From contig NW_020825294.1 of assembly GCF_003286085.1 (NCBI RefSeq), positions 15,894,501-15,958,500 on the forward strand: a stretch of 64,000 nt of DNA. Direction: 5' to 3'. A program made the translations under genes and the position numbers. The notes beneath the pieces are model-generated. The model was not told where the DNA came from. It worked only from the letters and a program-made list of their open reading frames with translations, and did no database searches. Each line of letters opens with the position of its first letter. The first letter of the stretch is position 1. Shown here in pieces: positions 22,489 to 35,037 of this stretch. The stretch is from Drosophila persimilis (taxonomy: Eukaryota; Arthropoda; Insecta; Diptera; Drosophilidae).

Positions 22489-24275
22489 AAAACTTATCTC
22501 CGGCGGCGAGAAATGTATATCCCCTGCCGGACAACTAATCTCTGCTGACGAAATACGTCTTTCCGCTGGCGAAAAACTTATTTCTGGTGGCGGGAAATAT
22601 ATATGCGCTGGCGGACAACTTATCTCCTCTGGCGGACAATTAGTCTCCGCTGACGAACTACGTCTCCGCTGGCAGAAAACTTAACTCCGCTGTCGGGAAA
22701 TTTATATCCGCTAGCTAAAAACTTTTCTCCGCTGACAGACACCTTATCTCCGCTGGCAGACAATTTATCTCCGCTGACGAACTACGTTTCTCCACTGACG
22801 AACTACGTCTCTCCGCTGTCAGAAAACTTAGCTCCGGTGTCGGGAAGTTTATATCCGCTGGCTAAAAACTTTTCTCCGCTGACAACACCTTATCTCCGCT
22901 GGCAGACAATTTATCTCCGCTGACGAGCTACGTTTCTCCGCTTAAGAACTACGTCCCTCCGCTGGCAGAAAACTTAACTCCGGTGTCGGGAAATTAAAAT
23001 CAGCTGACGGAACACTTTTCTCCGCTGAGAAACATCTTATCTCCGCTGGCAGACAACTTATCTCTGCTGACGAAATTCGTCCCTCCGCTGGCTGAAAACT
23101 TATTTCCGGCGGCGAGAAATTTATATCCCCTGCCGGACAACTAATCTCTGCTGACGAAATACGTCTTTCCGCTTGCGAAAAACTTATTTCTGGTGGCGGG
23201 AAATATATATGCGCTGGCGGACAACTTACCTCCTCTGGCGGACAATTTGTCTCCGCTGACGAACTACGTTTCTTCGCTGACGAACTACGTCTCTCCGCTG
23301 TCAGAAAACTTAGCTCCGGTGTCGGGAAGTTTATATCCGCTGGCTAAAAACTTTTCTCCGCTGACAACACCTTATCTCCGCTGGCAGACAATTTATCTCC
23401 GCTGACGAGCTACGTTTCTCCGCTTAAGAACTACGTCCCTCCGCTGGCAGAAAACTTAACTCCGGTGTCGGGAAATTAAAATCAGCTGACGGAACACTTT
23501 TCTCCGCTGAGAAACATCTTATCTCCGCTGGCAGACAACTTATCTCTGCTGACGAAATTCGTCCCTCCGCTGGCTGAAAACTTATCTCCGGCGGCGAGAA
23601 ATTTATATCCCCTGCCGGACAACTAATCTCTGCTGACGAAATACGTCTTTCCGCTGGCGAAAAACTTATTTCTGGTGGCGGGAAATATATATGCGCTGGC
23701 GGACAACTTATCTCCTCTGGCGGACAATTTGTCTCCGCTGACGAACTACGTTTCTCCGCTGACGAACTACGTCTCTCCGCTGTCAGAAAACTTAGCTCCG
23801 GTGTCGGGAAATTTATATCCGCTGCCGGAAAACTTTTCTCCGCTGAGAGACATCTTAACTGCGCTGGCAGACAATATATCTCCGCTGACGAACTAAGTTT
23901 TTCCGCTGACGAACTACGTCTCTCCGCTGGCAGAAAACTTAACTCCGGTGTCGGGATATTTATATCCGCTGGCTTAAAACTTTTCTCCGCTGACAGACAT
24001 TTTATCTTCGCTATTAGACAATTAATCTCTGCTGACGAACTACGATTCTCCGCTTAAGAACTACGTCTCTCCGCTGGCAGCAAACTTAACTCCGGTGTCG
24101 GGAAATTAAAATCAGCTAACGGAACACTTTTCTCCGCTGAGAGACATCTTATCTCCGCTGGCAGACAACTTATCTCTGCTGACGAAATTCGTCTCTACGC
24201 TGGCTGAAAACTTATCTCCGGCTGACGAAATAAGTCTTTCCGCTGGCGAAATACTTATTTCTGGTGGCGGGAAAT

Positions 24276-24279
24276 ATAT
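24276..24279. repeat. Left target-site duplication of element B (ATAT)
   Basis: ATAT precedes the AGTGACAT terminus and is repeated at 31284-31287. This target type is known for 17.6 and 297. Confidence 0.9.
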
Positions 24280-24875
24280 AGTGACATATCCATAATTCCC
24301 CACATCCCATACACATTATGTTTATGTACAATTCATCCACCCCATCCACACAAGTAACAGGACCCCACTCAAGAATCAATAACTGTTTCTTCCCATACTC
24401 CAAGCTAGGGCCCTCCATAATATAAACAATGGACCACATTGTTTCATCAACATTAGAATCACGCCACTCTCGAGAAATCGATTCTTTAGAATCACGCCAC
24501 TCATGAGGACCAATCAAAGCTAGACATAAAACCAAGGAGTATCACATTCCTAGCTCCGTCATGTAATGCAACACCGATCGCCAGCAGTGGATGCCTTTCA
24601 TCAAAGCCGACGCATCCCCAAATATCGATCCAGGCACGTACGCCACCGACACGAAGATGCAGCCGAGGAAAGCAACGCCCGAAGCCAGAGTCGGGAGTTC
24701 CAAGAGAAGGGCTCATGGAAACTAGCCAGCAGCAGAGAGATCAGTTCCGTTTGAGACAAGCAGACCGTTAGTCAAGTCGGGGAATTCATTTAAATCTTGT
24801 GACATAAAGATATTTAAGTTGTAAAATAAAAGTCTTTGTTAAAAAAACTTAAAATCGAGTTGCGGATATTTAACT
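24280..24875 (+). repeat. Element B 5' LTR
   Basis: 596 bp from AGTGACAT to ATTTAACT. It includes gtaaaataaaagtc near 24820, a possible polyadenylation signal region. The last T overlaps the primer-binding site. Confidence 0.93.
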
Positions 24876-24892
24876 GGCGCAGTCGGTAGGAT
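24875..24892 (+). other. Primer-binding site of element B (serine tRNA type)
   Basis: TGGCGCAGTCGGTAGGAT directly at the LTR end, the site typical of 297/17.6 relatives. Confidence 0.9.
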
Positions 24893-25180
24893 TTCGTTTA
24901 AAATTAACACCTATATTTCGGTAATGGTCAGCTTGTGTAATTTATAATTACTGTGATCACGTAATCCCGGAATTGTTAATAAAATTGTGAAATCCGCCAA
25001 AGAACCTATGTGCTGCAAGCACATACGATTTGCAAAACTAATTTAAGTGAACTGAAGTAAGCGGAGATAGTGAATCACCAAGGACAGTGAAACACTTAAT
25101 ACAAAATCAAAAAAACTTACAAGTGAACCAAAATAAAGTTAAAAACTACAACAAAACAAAACCCAATCAACACCAACAAC
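24893..25180 (+). other. Element B 5' leader
   Basis: A-rich untranslated region of about 290 bp between primer site and gag. It probably contains the splice donor for env mRNA; I cannot place it with confidence. Confidence 0.5.
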
Positions 25181-26137
25181 ATGGCGTTACCACCACTATC
25201 ATTGAGCGAAATCCACTTGAACCAGGCACTGCTGTCGATCCGACAAATACCTGCCTATGACGGTTCATCTGGACAGCTAAGCTCATTTATCAAACGAATC
25301 GAATATGTATGCGGATTATATCCAACTGAAGATCTTCGCCAACAAAGGATCCTATTTGGAGCGACCGAGATCCAACTGTCAGGAGAGGCACAACGCATAT
25401 CGCAAATGATACAACCCAACACGTGGCTCGAACTGAAGACGGCGCTGATCAACGAGTTCAAAAATCACACACCATATGAAGAACTCTTACGACAACTATA
25501 CACCACCAGATTCAACGGCAGTCTTCGTAAGTTTATAGAAGAATTAGAGATAAAAGCATTATTAATAAACAATAAGCTAAACTTAGAAAACATACCAGAA
25601 AATAATGTCATTTATAAAAACGCTTTGAACAACACAATTAAAGATGTCATTACTCGAAAACTTCCTGACAGAATGTTCATGACCTTAGCAAGAAAAGATA
25701 TTACCACATTGTCTAATCTTAAGAAGGCAGCACAAGAAGAAGGATTGTACGAAGCTAGTACAACAGATTCAGGTACAAATAAAGATCAATCGAAATCGTC
25801 TCAATCAAATCGAAAGAATGTTGGAAACTATTATCCAAATTATAATACTACTAACTATCACAATCAAACTCAGAGTTCATCTGGAACAGGTCAGACTAAT
25901 CGAACAAATCAAAATCAAAATTCCCAAAATCCTGGATTATACAATGAGTTCAAAAATTCCTTGAATCAAGGTAGGGCTCAGAATCCATTCAATCAACAAA
26001 TATCTCAAAACCAAGCTAGTGGGAGTGGACCCAACCAACCTACTAAAAGAGGGAGGGAGAGCCAGAGTGGCCAAACGAAGATGGACGTAAATTTTCATCA
26101 AGCCGCCTCGGAAGAAACCGAGGAGGACCCTATATAA
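25181..26137 (+). CDS. Element B gag
   Basis: 318 codons starting at an ATG after the leader (caacaacatgg context). The first 200 residues are the capsid-like part (IPAYDGSSGQLSSFIKRIEY, LKTALINEFKNHTPYEELL), typical of errantivirus Gag. The last third is very rich in Asn, Gln and Ser and has no zinc knuckle, as in the 17.6/297 group, where a basic or Asn-rich tail takes over nucleic-acid binding. The ORF is intact. Pol follows in the -1 frame with an overlap, so pol would be made by frameshifting. Confidence 0.88.
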   Translation: MALPPLSLSEIHLNQALLSIRQIPAYDGSSGQLSSFIKRIEYVCGLYPTEDLRQQRILFGATEIQLSGEAQRISQMIQPNTWLELKTALINEFKNHTPYEELLRQLYTTRFNGSLRKFIEELEIKALLINNKLNLENIPENNVIYKNALNNTIKDVITRKLPDRMFMTLARKDITTLSNLKKAAQEEGLYEASTTDSGTNKDQSKSSQSNRKNVGNYYPNYNTTNYHNQTQSSSGTGQTNRTNQNQNSQNPGLYNEFKNSLNQGRAQNPFNQQISQNQASGSGPNQPTKRGRESQSGQTKMDVNFHQAASEETEEDPI

Positions 26138-28133
26138 ACATTACCATTAATAAAAGAATATTAAGGTGTATCGCTGACTCGGGATCATCGATCAACATCA
26201 TGAAAGAAAATTACACAGATTCCGAGATAAAAGACGATAACCTTACGGTCCATACCATCAATGGACCTGTCCGTTTAACTAAGAGTATAATGAGGAATGC
26301 GAACAAAACATGTCCGTCCGAACAAAAGTTCTACATACATAACTTTTCCGAAAATTATGATATTTTATTAGGAAGAGAATACTTGATGGCAAGTAAAGCC
26401 GTCATCGATTACAGAAATGACACTGTAACACTAGGAGCTAGGTCGTACCCAATCATTCAGAGTGGAGAAGCTATTGAAGCCGGCAAGACCGCACAGAAGT
26501 GCACTGATCCCTCTACAAAAGAAGAGAAGATCGCACCTAAGTGCCTTGACCCATCTCCAGAGGGAGATCAATACTTCGCTTCCGCTCTAGACAGTGAATT
26601 AAGGGAATGTAATCAATTAAGATTGGAACACTTAAACGACGAAGAGAGGGAAGAGTTAAAGAAGGTCTTATATGAGTTTAAGGATGTGCAGTACAGAGAA
26701 GGTGACAATTTGACTTTCACAAGTACAATCAAGCACGATATCAAAACTCAACATGAAGACCCGGTCTACAGACGACCATACAAATATGCCCAGATACATG
26801 ATCAGGAGGTAAACCAGCAAATCAAAGATATGATCAGGCAGGGAATAATTCGAAAGTCGAATTCTCCTTACTGCTCGCCCATATCTATGATTCCGAAGAA
26901 GATAGATGCTTCAGGAAAGCAAAAATATCGAATGGTAGTAGACTATAGAAGTCTAAATGAAATAACAGTTAAGGACAAATTCCCAACTCCAAGAATGGAT
27001 GAAATCCTAGACAAACTAGGTAAATGTCAGTATTTTACGACAATCGATTTAGCAAAAGGTTTCCATCAAATACCCATGGAACCTAGCTCAATCCCCAAAA
27101 CTGCGTTCTCCACTAAGCATGGACATTACGAGTTCACTCGTATGCCCTTTGGGCTAACCACTGCCCCAGCTACCTTCCAAAGATGTATGAACAATCTGCT
27201 AGAAGAGTTAATCTTCAAAGATTGCTTTGTATACTTAGATGACATCATTATATTTTCCACTTCATTGGAAGAACACTTGTTGTCACTAAGGAGAGTATTT
27301 GGAAAGTTGAGAGACGCCAACTTGAAGCTACAAATGGATAAATGTGAATTCATGAAAAAGGAAACTGAATTCCTAGGTCATGTAGACACTACTGAAGGAA
27401 TAGTACCAAATCCAGGCAAAATCTCTGCCATTGTCAAATTTCCAATACCAGAAACGACTAAACAAATAAAGTCATTCTTAGGTCTGTGCGGGCTCTACAG
27501 GAAATTCATTCCTAATTTTGCAAACATAGCAAAACCCATGACACTCAAACTAAAGAAAGGAGCTGTCATAGACCCCAAGGAAGAAAAGTACGTCGAGGCA
27601 TTTGAGAGATTAAAGTACTCATCACCTCAGACCCTATCCTTGCGTTCCCAGACTTTGACAAAATGTTCACGGTAACAACCGACGCTAGTAACATAGCATT
27701 GGGAGCGGTTTTGTCACAAGAACACAAACCGATCTGCTACGCTAGCAGAACCCTAAATGAACATGAAGTAAACTATTCAGCCATCGAAAAGGAATTATTA
27801 GCGATCGTATGGGCAACCAAGTATTTCCGTTCATACCTGTTCGGTAGAACATTCGAGATACAAAGCGATCATAAACCCTTGATTTGGTTGAACAACCTCA
27901 AGGAGCCAAATATGAAATTACAAAGGTGGAAAATAAAACTGAATGAGTTTGATTTTAAAATGAAATATCTACCAGGCAAAGAAAATTATGTAGCTGATGC
28001 CTTATCAAGGGTAAAGATTAATGAAAATCTCCTGGGAGAAGCTTCCAATAGCGTTGGTGCAACTGTACATAGCGCACAGGAAGACAATCTAAATCACATT
28101 GCTATCACGGAAAGACCAATGAAGATAAGGTAG
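26131..28133 (+). pseudogene. Element B pol, N-terminal part: protease, RT and RNase H, with a frameshift
   Basis: In the -1 frame relative to gag, the protease motif ADSGSSINIM lies at about 26173-26202 and ILLGREYL follows. RT runs from about 26780 to 27400 with YRSLNEITVKDKFPTP, FTRMPFGLTTAP and the catalytic VYLDDIIIFS near 27235. A frame change near 27620, a single-base indel by appearance, ends that ORF at 27675. RNase H continues in another frame from 27663 with [10 protein letters not shown] and ends with [10 protein letters not shown]. The domains look conserved apart from this break, so the damage is young. Confidence 0.85.
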
Positions 28134-28183
28134 AAACAATTCGTTATTTTCACAAGCTAATCATCAAGATCACGTATAAGGAA

Positions 28184-29273
28184 ATGACTAACACCTTAGC
28201 GAAGGATATAATAAAGGAATATCTATGCACCAAAAAGAGCGCATTATATTTCCATAACGAAACAGATTTTCCTCCATTCCAAAAAGCCTATTTAGAAATC
28301 ATTAATTCTAACAATATAACCAAAGCTATTAAATCAAGCACGAAACTCCTAGATATTCAGAATTACGCTGAATTTAAAGAAACCATATTAAAGAATCATA
28401 AAGGCTTACTCCATCCAGGGATAGAGAAAACCGTCAATTGGTTTAGGGGAAAATACTATTACCCGGATTATCAAAAACTAATCCAAAACATCATAAACGA
28501 ATGTCTTACTTGTAATATTGCCAAAACAGAGCATAGAAATACGAAGTTGGCATTCGAAACTACACCGGAAATACTGAACATCAGAGAGAAATACGTCATG
28601 GATTTCTATATGGTTGGTAACCAACAGTTCCTATCATGTATTGACGTATACTCGAAGTTTGCCACTCTTGTAGAAACCAATTGAAATCAAAGCCGATAAA
28701 GATTCAGCTTTTATGTGCACAGCATTGCAAGCATGGCTGAATGCGGAAAGAGTCAAAATAGAGATCACTTCCAGCAAAAATGGAATATCTGACGTAGAAA
28801 GATTTCATAAAACAGTAAATGAAAAATTAAGAATAATATCTAGCGAGGATAACACAGAAGATAGATTCACGAAGTTTGAATTAATTCTTTATACTTATAA
28901 TCATAAAACCAAACATAATACCACAAATAGGACACCAGCTGATATATTCATTTATGCAGGCTCACCTGATTATGACACACAACTAAATAAAGTGAATAAA
29001 ATCACTCAATTAAATAAAAACCGCATAGAGTATGAAGTAGATACCCGCTATAAACTATCACCTCTAGTTAAGTCTAAGGTAACAAATCCTTTCAAAAGGA
29101 CGGGTGAAATTAGACAGGTAGACGAAAAACATTATGAAGAAAAGAATAGGGGTAGGAAAATAACTCATTATAAATCAAAATTCAAGAAAAAGAAGAAATC
29201 TAATAGAAGCAAATATAATAATTCCAGAGAAACCGAGGAAGTTAATGGAATCGGCGAACTTCAACACAATTAA
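28184..29273 (+). pseudogene. Element B pol, C-terminal part: integrase, broken and shortened
   Basis: Two ORFs in different frames (28184-28684 and 28713-29273). The first holds the H2C2 zinc-binding region (HKGLLHPGIEKTVNWF, CLTCNIAKTEH) and the first catalytic aspartate context (VMDFYMVGNQQFLSCIDVYSK). The second resumes at NGISDVERFHKTVNEKLR, which holds the catalytic glutamate. The stretch with the second aspartate is not recognisable between them, so the DDE triad is incomplete here. The C-terminus is basic. This copy should not make active integrase. Confidence 0.8.
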
Positions 29274-30660
29274 AATCCTCATCTTCCTCATAATTACCAT
29301 CGTAATGGCACAGGGCCAAAACATAGAAATAAATTCTATAAAATCCCAAAACGGATATATGATATTCAAAACTGGATCGATCAACATACCTATCAATTAC
29401 GAATACCATTATCTAACTGTTAATGTAACTAAAACCGAAGAACTATACCAAAATTTGTTAAGGCAAGCCACTAAATTCCAGGACATAATCCAAATAAAAT
29501 ATCTAGTAGACAAATTGCAAAGAGAAATGAACGGGCTAAAAATAACCAAGAGAAATAAAAGAGGCCTAATCAATATAGTAGGAACAGCCTACAAATATCT
29601 CTTTGGAACACTAGATCAGGAAGATAAAGTTGATTTGGAACAAAAAATAGAAAATTTAGCCAGCCATAGCATTCAAATGAATGAACTAAATTTGGTAATA
29701 GATGCAGTTAATAGCGGAATAAACGTTATAAACAAACTAAATGAAGAAAAAGACAGGAATCAACAAATAGAAATTTTGATATTCAATCTACAACATTTCA
29801 CAGAATATATCGAAGATATAGAACTAGGTATGCAATTAACTAGGCTCGGTATATTTAATCCAAAATTATTAAAACAAGACTACCTGGAACAAATAAATTC
29901 TGAGAAAATACTAAATATAAAAACCTCCACATGGCAAAAATCCGATACCAACGAAATTCTAATAATTTCCAACATTCCCAAAGACATTACAAAAGTACCA
30001 ATCTATAAAATCGTTCCGTATCCAGACGAATTAAATAACATGTTAACAGATATGACATACGACAAGTACTACATAAAAAATGAAGAAGTATTTGTTAAAG
30101 AAACTAGATTGAAAACCAATGACAATTGTATAAAAGGAATTTTAATGCAAACTCCCACTAAATGTCCATATTCCAAAACTTTTCAAAACTTTCAAATAAA
30201 CTTTATTGAACCCAATATACTAATCACGTGGAATCTTCCAAAAACAACGCTTAATCAGAATTGTGTAAACCAAGAAATCATAGCGGATGGAAATACCATT
30301 ATAAAAATCTACAACTGTTCAATCCAATTAAATGAATTTACAATATCAAACACAATGTTAGATTTTGCCCAGAATGTTTATGTCAACAACAACATAACTA
30401 AAATAAAACCACTGTCGTATATCCAAACTAATGAAATAATTATGCAATACACCACATATAGTAACCTATTACAAATAAGTCTACTAATTTCATTTTTCAT
30501 AATTATATTAGTACTACTAAGTTATGTAGCTGTTAAATTTACGAAAACTTCTAAAAGAGTCACGGTTAAATGTATAAACCCTATAATAGAAGCAGAAGAG
30601 GAACCAACCTCAGCCACCGCACTTGACACCCCGTCACTATACCCGAGGGTAATCGCCTAG
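29245..30660 (+). CDS. env: Element B env (errantivirus envelope glycoprotein)
   Basis: 471 codons, uninterrupted, overlapping the end of the integrase frame by 29 bp. Residues about 10-25 are a hydrophobic signal peptide. A basic furin-type site (KRNKR) at residues 102-106 is followed by a conserved Gly-rich segment ending in FGTLD, as in gypsy-type and baculovirus F-like envelopes. A transmembrane segment lies at about residues 409-430, with a 39-residue tail. Several N-glycosylation sequons are present. In this group env is made from a spliced mRNA. The ORF keeps all landmarks although pol is broken. Whether the protein is functional cannot be told from sequence alone. Confidence 0.85.
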   Translation: MESANFNTIKILIFLIITIVMAQGQNIEINSIKSQNGYMIFKTGSINIPINYEYHYLTVNVTKTEELYQNLLRQATKFQDIIQIKYLVDKLQREMNGLKITKRNKRGLINIVGTAYKYLFGTLDQEDKVDLEQKIENLASHSIQMNELNLVIDAVNSGINVINKLNEEKDRNQQIEILIFNLQHFTEYIEDIELGMQLTRLGIFNPKLLKQDYLEQINSEKILNIKTSTWQKSDTNEILIISNIPKDITKVPIYKIVPYPDELNNMLTDMTYDKYYIKNEEVFVKETRLKTNDNCIKGILMQTPTKCPYSKTFQNFQINFIEPNILITWNLPKTTLNQNCVNQEIIADGNTIIKIYNCSIQLNEFTISNTMLDFAQNVYVNNNITKIKPLSYIQTNEIIMQYTTYSNLLQISLLISFFIIILVLLSYVAVKFTKTSKRVTVKCINPIIEAEEEPTSATALDTPSLYPRVIA

Positions 30661-30687
30661 GGACAGGCTAATAACAAACGTTGGGGG

Positions 30688-31283
30688 AGTGACATATCCA
30701 TAATTCCCCACATCCCATACACATTATGTTTATGTACAATTCATCCACCCCATCCACACAAGTAACAGGACCCCACTCAAGAATCAATAACTGTTTCTTC
30801 CCATACTCCAAGCTAGGGCCCTCCATAATATAAACAATGGACCACATTGTTTCATCAACATTAGAATCACGCCACTCTCGAGAAATCGATTCTTTAGAAT
30901 CACGCCACTCATGAGGACCAATCAAAGCTAGACATAAAACCAAGGAGTATCACATTCCTAGCTCCGTCATGTAATGCAACACCGATCGCCAGCAGTGGAT
31001 GCCTTTCATCAAAGCCGACGCATCCCCAAATATCGATCCAGGCACGTACGCCACCGACACGAAGATGCAGCCGAGGAAAGCAACGCCCGAAGCCAGAGTC
31101 GGGAGTTCCAAGAGAAGGGCTCATGGAAACTAGCCAGCAGCAGAGAGATCAGTTCCGTTTGAGACAAGCAGACCGTTAGTCAAGTCGGGGAATTCATTTA
31201 AATCTTGTGACATAAAGATATTTAATTTGTAAAATAAAAGTCTTTGTTAAAAAAACTTAAAATCGAGTTGCGGATATTTAACT
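30688..31283 (+). repeat. Element B 3' LTR
   Basis: 596 bp, the same as the 5' LTR except for T at 31226. It is preceded by a G-rich polypurine tract (ttggggg) at 30681-30687 and followed by the ATAT duplication at 31284-31287. Confidence 0.93.
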
Positions 31284-32894
31284 ATATATGCGCTGGCTGA
31301 CAACTTATCTCCTCTGGCGGACAATTTGTCTCCGCTGACGAACTACGTTTCTCCGCTGACGAACTACGTCTCTCCGCTGTCAGAAAACTTAGCTCCGGTG
31401 TCGGGAAGCTTATATCCGCTGGCTAAAAACTTTTCTCCGCTGACAACACCATATCTTCGCTGGCAGACAATTTATCTTCGCTGACGAACTAAGTTTCTCC
31501 GCTGACGAACTACGTCTCTCCGCTGGCAGAAAACTTAGCCCCGGTGTCGGGAAATTTATATCCGCTGCCCGAAAACTTTTCTCCGCTGAGAGACATCTTA
31601 ACTGCGCTGGCAGACAATTTATCTCCGCTGACGAACTAAGTTTTTCCGCTGACGAACTACGTCTCTCCGCTGGCAGAAAACTTAACTCCGGTGTCGGGAT
31701 ATTTATATCCGATGGCTTAAAACTTTTCTCCGCTGACAGACATTTTATCTTCGCTATCAGACAATTAATCTCTGCTGACGAACTACGTTTCTCCGCTTAA
31801 GAACTACGTCTCTCCGCTGGCAGCAAACTTAACTCCGGTGTCGGGAAATTAAAATCAGCTAAGGGAACACTTTTCTCCGCTGAGAGACATCTTATCTCCC
31901 CTGGCAGACAACTTATCTCTGCTGACGAAATTCGTCTCTCCGCTGGCTGAAAACTTATCTCCGGCGGCGAGAAATTTATATCCCCTGCCGGACAACTAAT
32001 CTCTGCTGACGAAATTCGTCTCTACGCTGGCGAAAAACTTATATCTGGTGGCGGGAAATATATATGCGCTGGCTGAAAACTTATCTCCTCTGGCGGACAA
32101 TTTGTCTCCGCTGACGAACTACGTTTCTCCGCTGACGAACTACGTCTCTCCGCTGGCAGAAAACTTAACTCCGGTGTCGGGATATTTATATCCGATGGCT
32201 TAAAACTTTTCTCCGCTGACAGACATTTTATCTTCGCTATCAGACAATTAATCTCTGCTGACGAACTACGTTTCTCCGCTTAAGAACTACGTCTCTCCGC
32301 TGGCAGCAAACTTAACTCCGGTGTCGGGAAATTAAAATCAGCTAAGGGAACACTTTTCTCCGCTGAGAGACATCTTATCTCCCCTGGCAGACAACTTATC
32401 TCTGCTGACGAAATTCGTCTCTCCGCTGGCTGAAAACTTATCTCCGGCGGCGAGAAATTTATATCCCCTGCCGGACAACTAATCTCTGCTGACGAAATTC
32501 GTCTCTACGCTGGCGAAAAACTTATATCTGGTGGCGGGAAATATATATGCGCTGGCTGAAAACTTATCTCCTCTGGCGGACAATTTGTCTCCGCTGACGA
32601 ACTACGTTTCTCCGCTGGCAGAAAACTTAACTCCGGTGTCGGGATATTTATATCCGCTGGCTTAAAACTTTTCTCCGCTGACAGACATTTTATCTTCGCT
32701 ATTAGACAATTAATCTCTGCAGACGAACTACGTTTCTCCGCTTAAGAACTACGTCTCTCCGCTGGCAGCAAACTTAACTCCGGTGTCGGGAAATTAAAAT
32801 CAGCTAACGGAACACTTTTCTCCGCTGAGAGACATCTTATCTCCGCTGGCAGACAACTTATCTCTGCTGACGAAATAAGTCTTTCCGCTGGCGA

Positions 32895-33720
32895 AAAACT
32901 TATTTCTGGTGGCGGGAAATATATATGCGCTGGCTGACAACTTATCTCCTCTGGCGGACAATTTGTCTCCGCTGACGAACTACGTTTCTCCGCTGACGAA
33001 CTACGTCTCTCCGCTGTCAGAAAACTTAGCTCCGGTGTCGGGAAATTTATATCCGCTAGCTAAAAACTTTTCTCCGCTGACAGACACCTTATCTCCGCTG
33101 GCAGACAATTTATCTCCGCTGACGAACTACGTTTCTCCGCTTAAGAACTACGTCCCTCCGCTGGCAGCGAACTTAACTCCGGTGTCGGGAAATTAAAATC
33201 ACTTAACGGAACACTTTTCTCCGCTGAGAGACATCTTATCTCCGCGCGCAGACAGCTAATCTCTGCTGACGAAATAAGTCTTTCCGCTGGCGAAAAACTT
33301 ATTTCTGGTGGCGGGAAATATATATGCGCTGGCTGACAACTTATCTCCTCTGGCGGACAATTTGTCTCCGCTGACGAACTACGTTTCTCCGCTGACGAAC
33401 TACGTCTCTCCGCTGTCAGAAAACTTAGCTCCGGTGTCGGGAAATTTATATCCGCTAGCTAAAAACTTTTCTCCGCTGACAGACACCTTATCTCCGCTGG
33501 CAGACAATTTATCTCCGCTGACGAACTACGTTTCTCCGCTTAAGAACTACGTCCCTCCGCTGGCAGCAAACTTAACTCCGGTGTCGGGAAATTAAAATCA
33601 CTTAACGGAACACTTTTCTCCGCTGAGAGACATCTTATCTCCGCTGGCAGACAGCTAATCTCTGCTGACGAAATAAGTCTTTCCGCTGGCGAAAAACTTA
33701 TTTCTGGTGGCGGGAAATAT
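32895..33720 (+). repeat. Higher-order repeat, period 399 bp (19 x 21)
   Basis: Segments starting at 32909 and 33308 are almost identical over the full 399 bp, and a third partial copy begins at 33707. Confidence 0.88.
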
Positions 33721-34789
33721 ATATGCGCTGGCGGATAACTTATCTCCTCTGGCGGGCAATTTGTCTCCGCTGACGAACTACGTTTCTCCGCTGACGAACT
33801 ATGTTTCTCCGCTGACTAACTACGCTCTCCGCTGGCAGAAAACTTAACTCCGGTGTCGGGAAATTTATATCCGCTGGCTTAAAACTTTTCTCCGCTGATA
33901 GACACCTTATCTTCGCTAGCAGACAATTTATCTCTGCTGACGAAATACGTCTTTCCGCTGGTGAAAAACATATTTCTGATTTCGGGAATTATATATGCGG
34001 TGGCTGACAACTTATCTCCTCTGGCGGACAATTTGTCTCCGCTGACGAACTACGTCTCTCCGCTGGCAGAAAACTTAACTCCGGTGTCGGGAAATTTATA
34101 TCCGCTGGCTTAAAACTTTTCTCCGCTGACAGACACCTTATCTCCGCTAGCAGACAATTTATCTCCGCTGACGAACTACGTTTCTCCACTGACGAACTAC
34201 GTTTCACCGCTGAAAAACTACGTCTCTTCTCTGGCAGAAAACTAAACTCCGGTGTCGGGAAATTTATATCCGCTGGCTTAAAACTTTTCTCCGCTGACAT
34301 ACACCTTATCTTCGCTGGCAGACAATTTATCTTCGCTGACGAACTAAGTTTCTCCGCTGACGAACTACGTCTCTCCGCTGGCAGAAAACTTGGCTCCGGT
34401 GTCGGGAAATTTATATCCGCTGCCGGAAAACTTTTCTCCGCTGAGAGACATCTTAACTGCGCTGGCAGACAATTTATCTCCGCTGACGAACTAAGTTTCT
34501 CCGCTGACTAACTACGCTCTCCGCTGGCAGAAAACTTAACTCCGGTGTCGGGAAATTTATATCCGCTGGCTTAAAACTTTTCTCCGCTGATAGACACCTT
34601 ATCTTCGCTAGCAGACAATTTATCTCCGCTGACGAAATACGTCTTTCCGCTGGCGAAAAACATATTTCTGATTTCGGGAATTATATATGCGGTGGCTGAC
34701 AACTTATCTCCTCTGGCGGACAGTTTATCTTCGCTGACGAACTACGTCTCTCCGCTGTCAGAAAACTTAGCTCCGGTGTCGGGAAGTTT

Positions 34790-34794
34790 ATATC
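34790..34794. repeat. Left target-site duplication of element C (ATATC)
   Basis: The 5-bp ATATC before the TGTTGG terminus is repeated at 39353-39357. Five bases is the usual length for copia elements. Confidence 0.92.
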
Positions 34795-35001
34795 TGTTGG
34801 ATATAATTGTACCGTTTTAGTTTACCGTTCTATATATAAGCGATATATAAAACGGAGCTGATACAAGAGACACGTAGTGGTTCGGTTAAACGTTTATTTG
34901 AGAGTGAGTAAAGTGGTATATACATTATGAGCACGATACAATACAGTGTTGCCAGATAATTGTTGCTTATTCAAACAATAGTATCGATTACATTTTTAAC
35001 A
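34795..35001 (-). repeat. Element C 3' LTR (left copy)
   Basis: 207 bp with an AT-rich TATA-like region (tctatatataagcgatat) and TG/CA ends. Confidence 0.93.
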
Positions 35002-35037
35002 CTTCTTCTTAAGCTACATATTATCATTTTAAACTAA

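Larger units (their letters stand above)
18925..24279 (+). repeat. 21-bp satellite, block 2
   Basis: Continuation of block 1 after removal of element A. It has the same monomer variants and is strongly homogenised in the middle. It includes the 1427-bp tandem duplication described separately and further partial copies of the same segment to about 23700. Confidence 0.95.
24280..31283 (+). mobile_element. Element B: 17.6/297-like errantivirus (Ty3/gypsy with env)
   Basis: 7004 bp with two LTRs of 596 bp beginning AGTGACAT, a serine-type primer-binding site, gag, pol and env. I found one difference between the LTRs (G at 24818, T at 31226), so the insertion is recent. Removal of the element and one ATAT restores the satellite. 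The ends, target and primer site match the 17.6/297/Tom group. Pol is broken while gag and env are open. Confidence 0.93.
31284..34794 (+). repeat. 21-bp satellite, block 3
   Basis: Continuation of the array after element B. It contains a 399-bp higher-order repeat and a 450-500 bp repeat near 31640-32660, in which the monomers with tatttatatccgatggc recur. Confidence 0.95.

Noticed and set aside
24540-24754. Small ORFs in the LTRs of element B (also at 30909-31162)
   Set aside because: They are repeated in both LTRs, overlap on opposite strands, and lie in non-coding LTR sequence.
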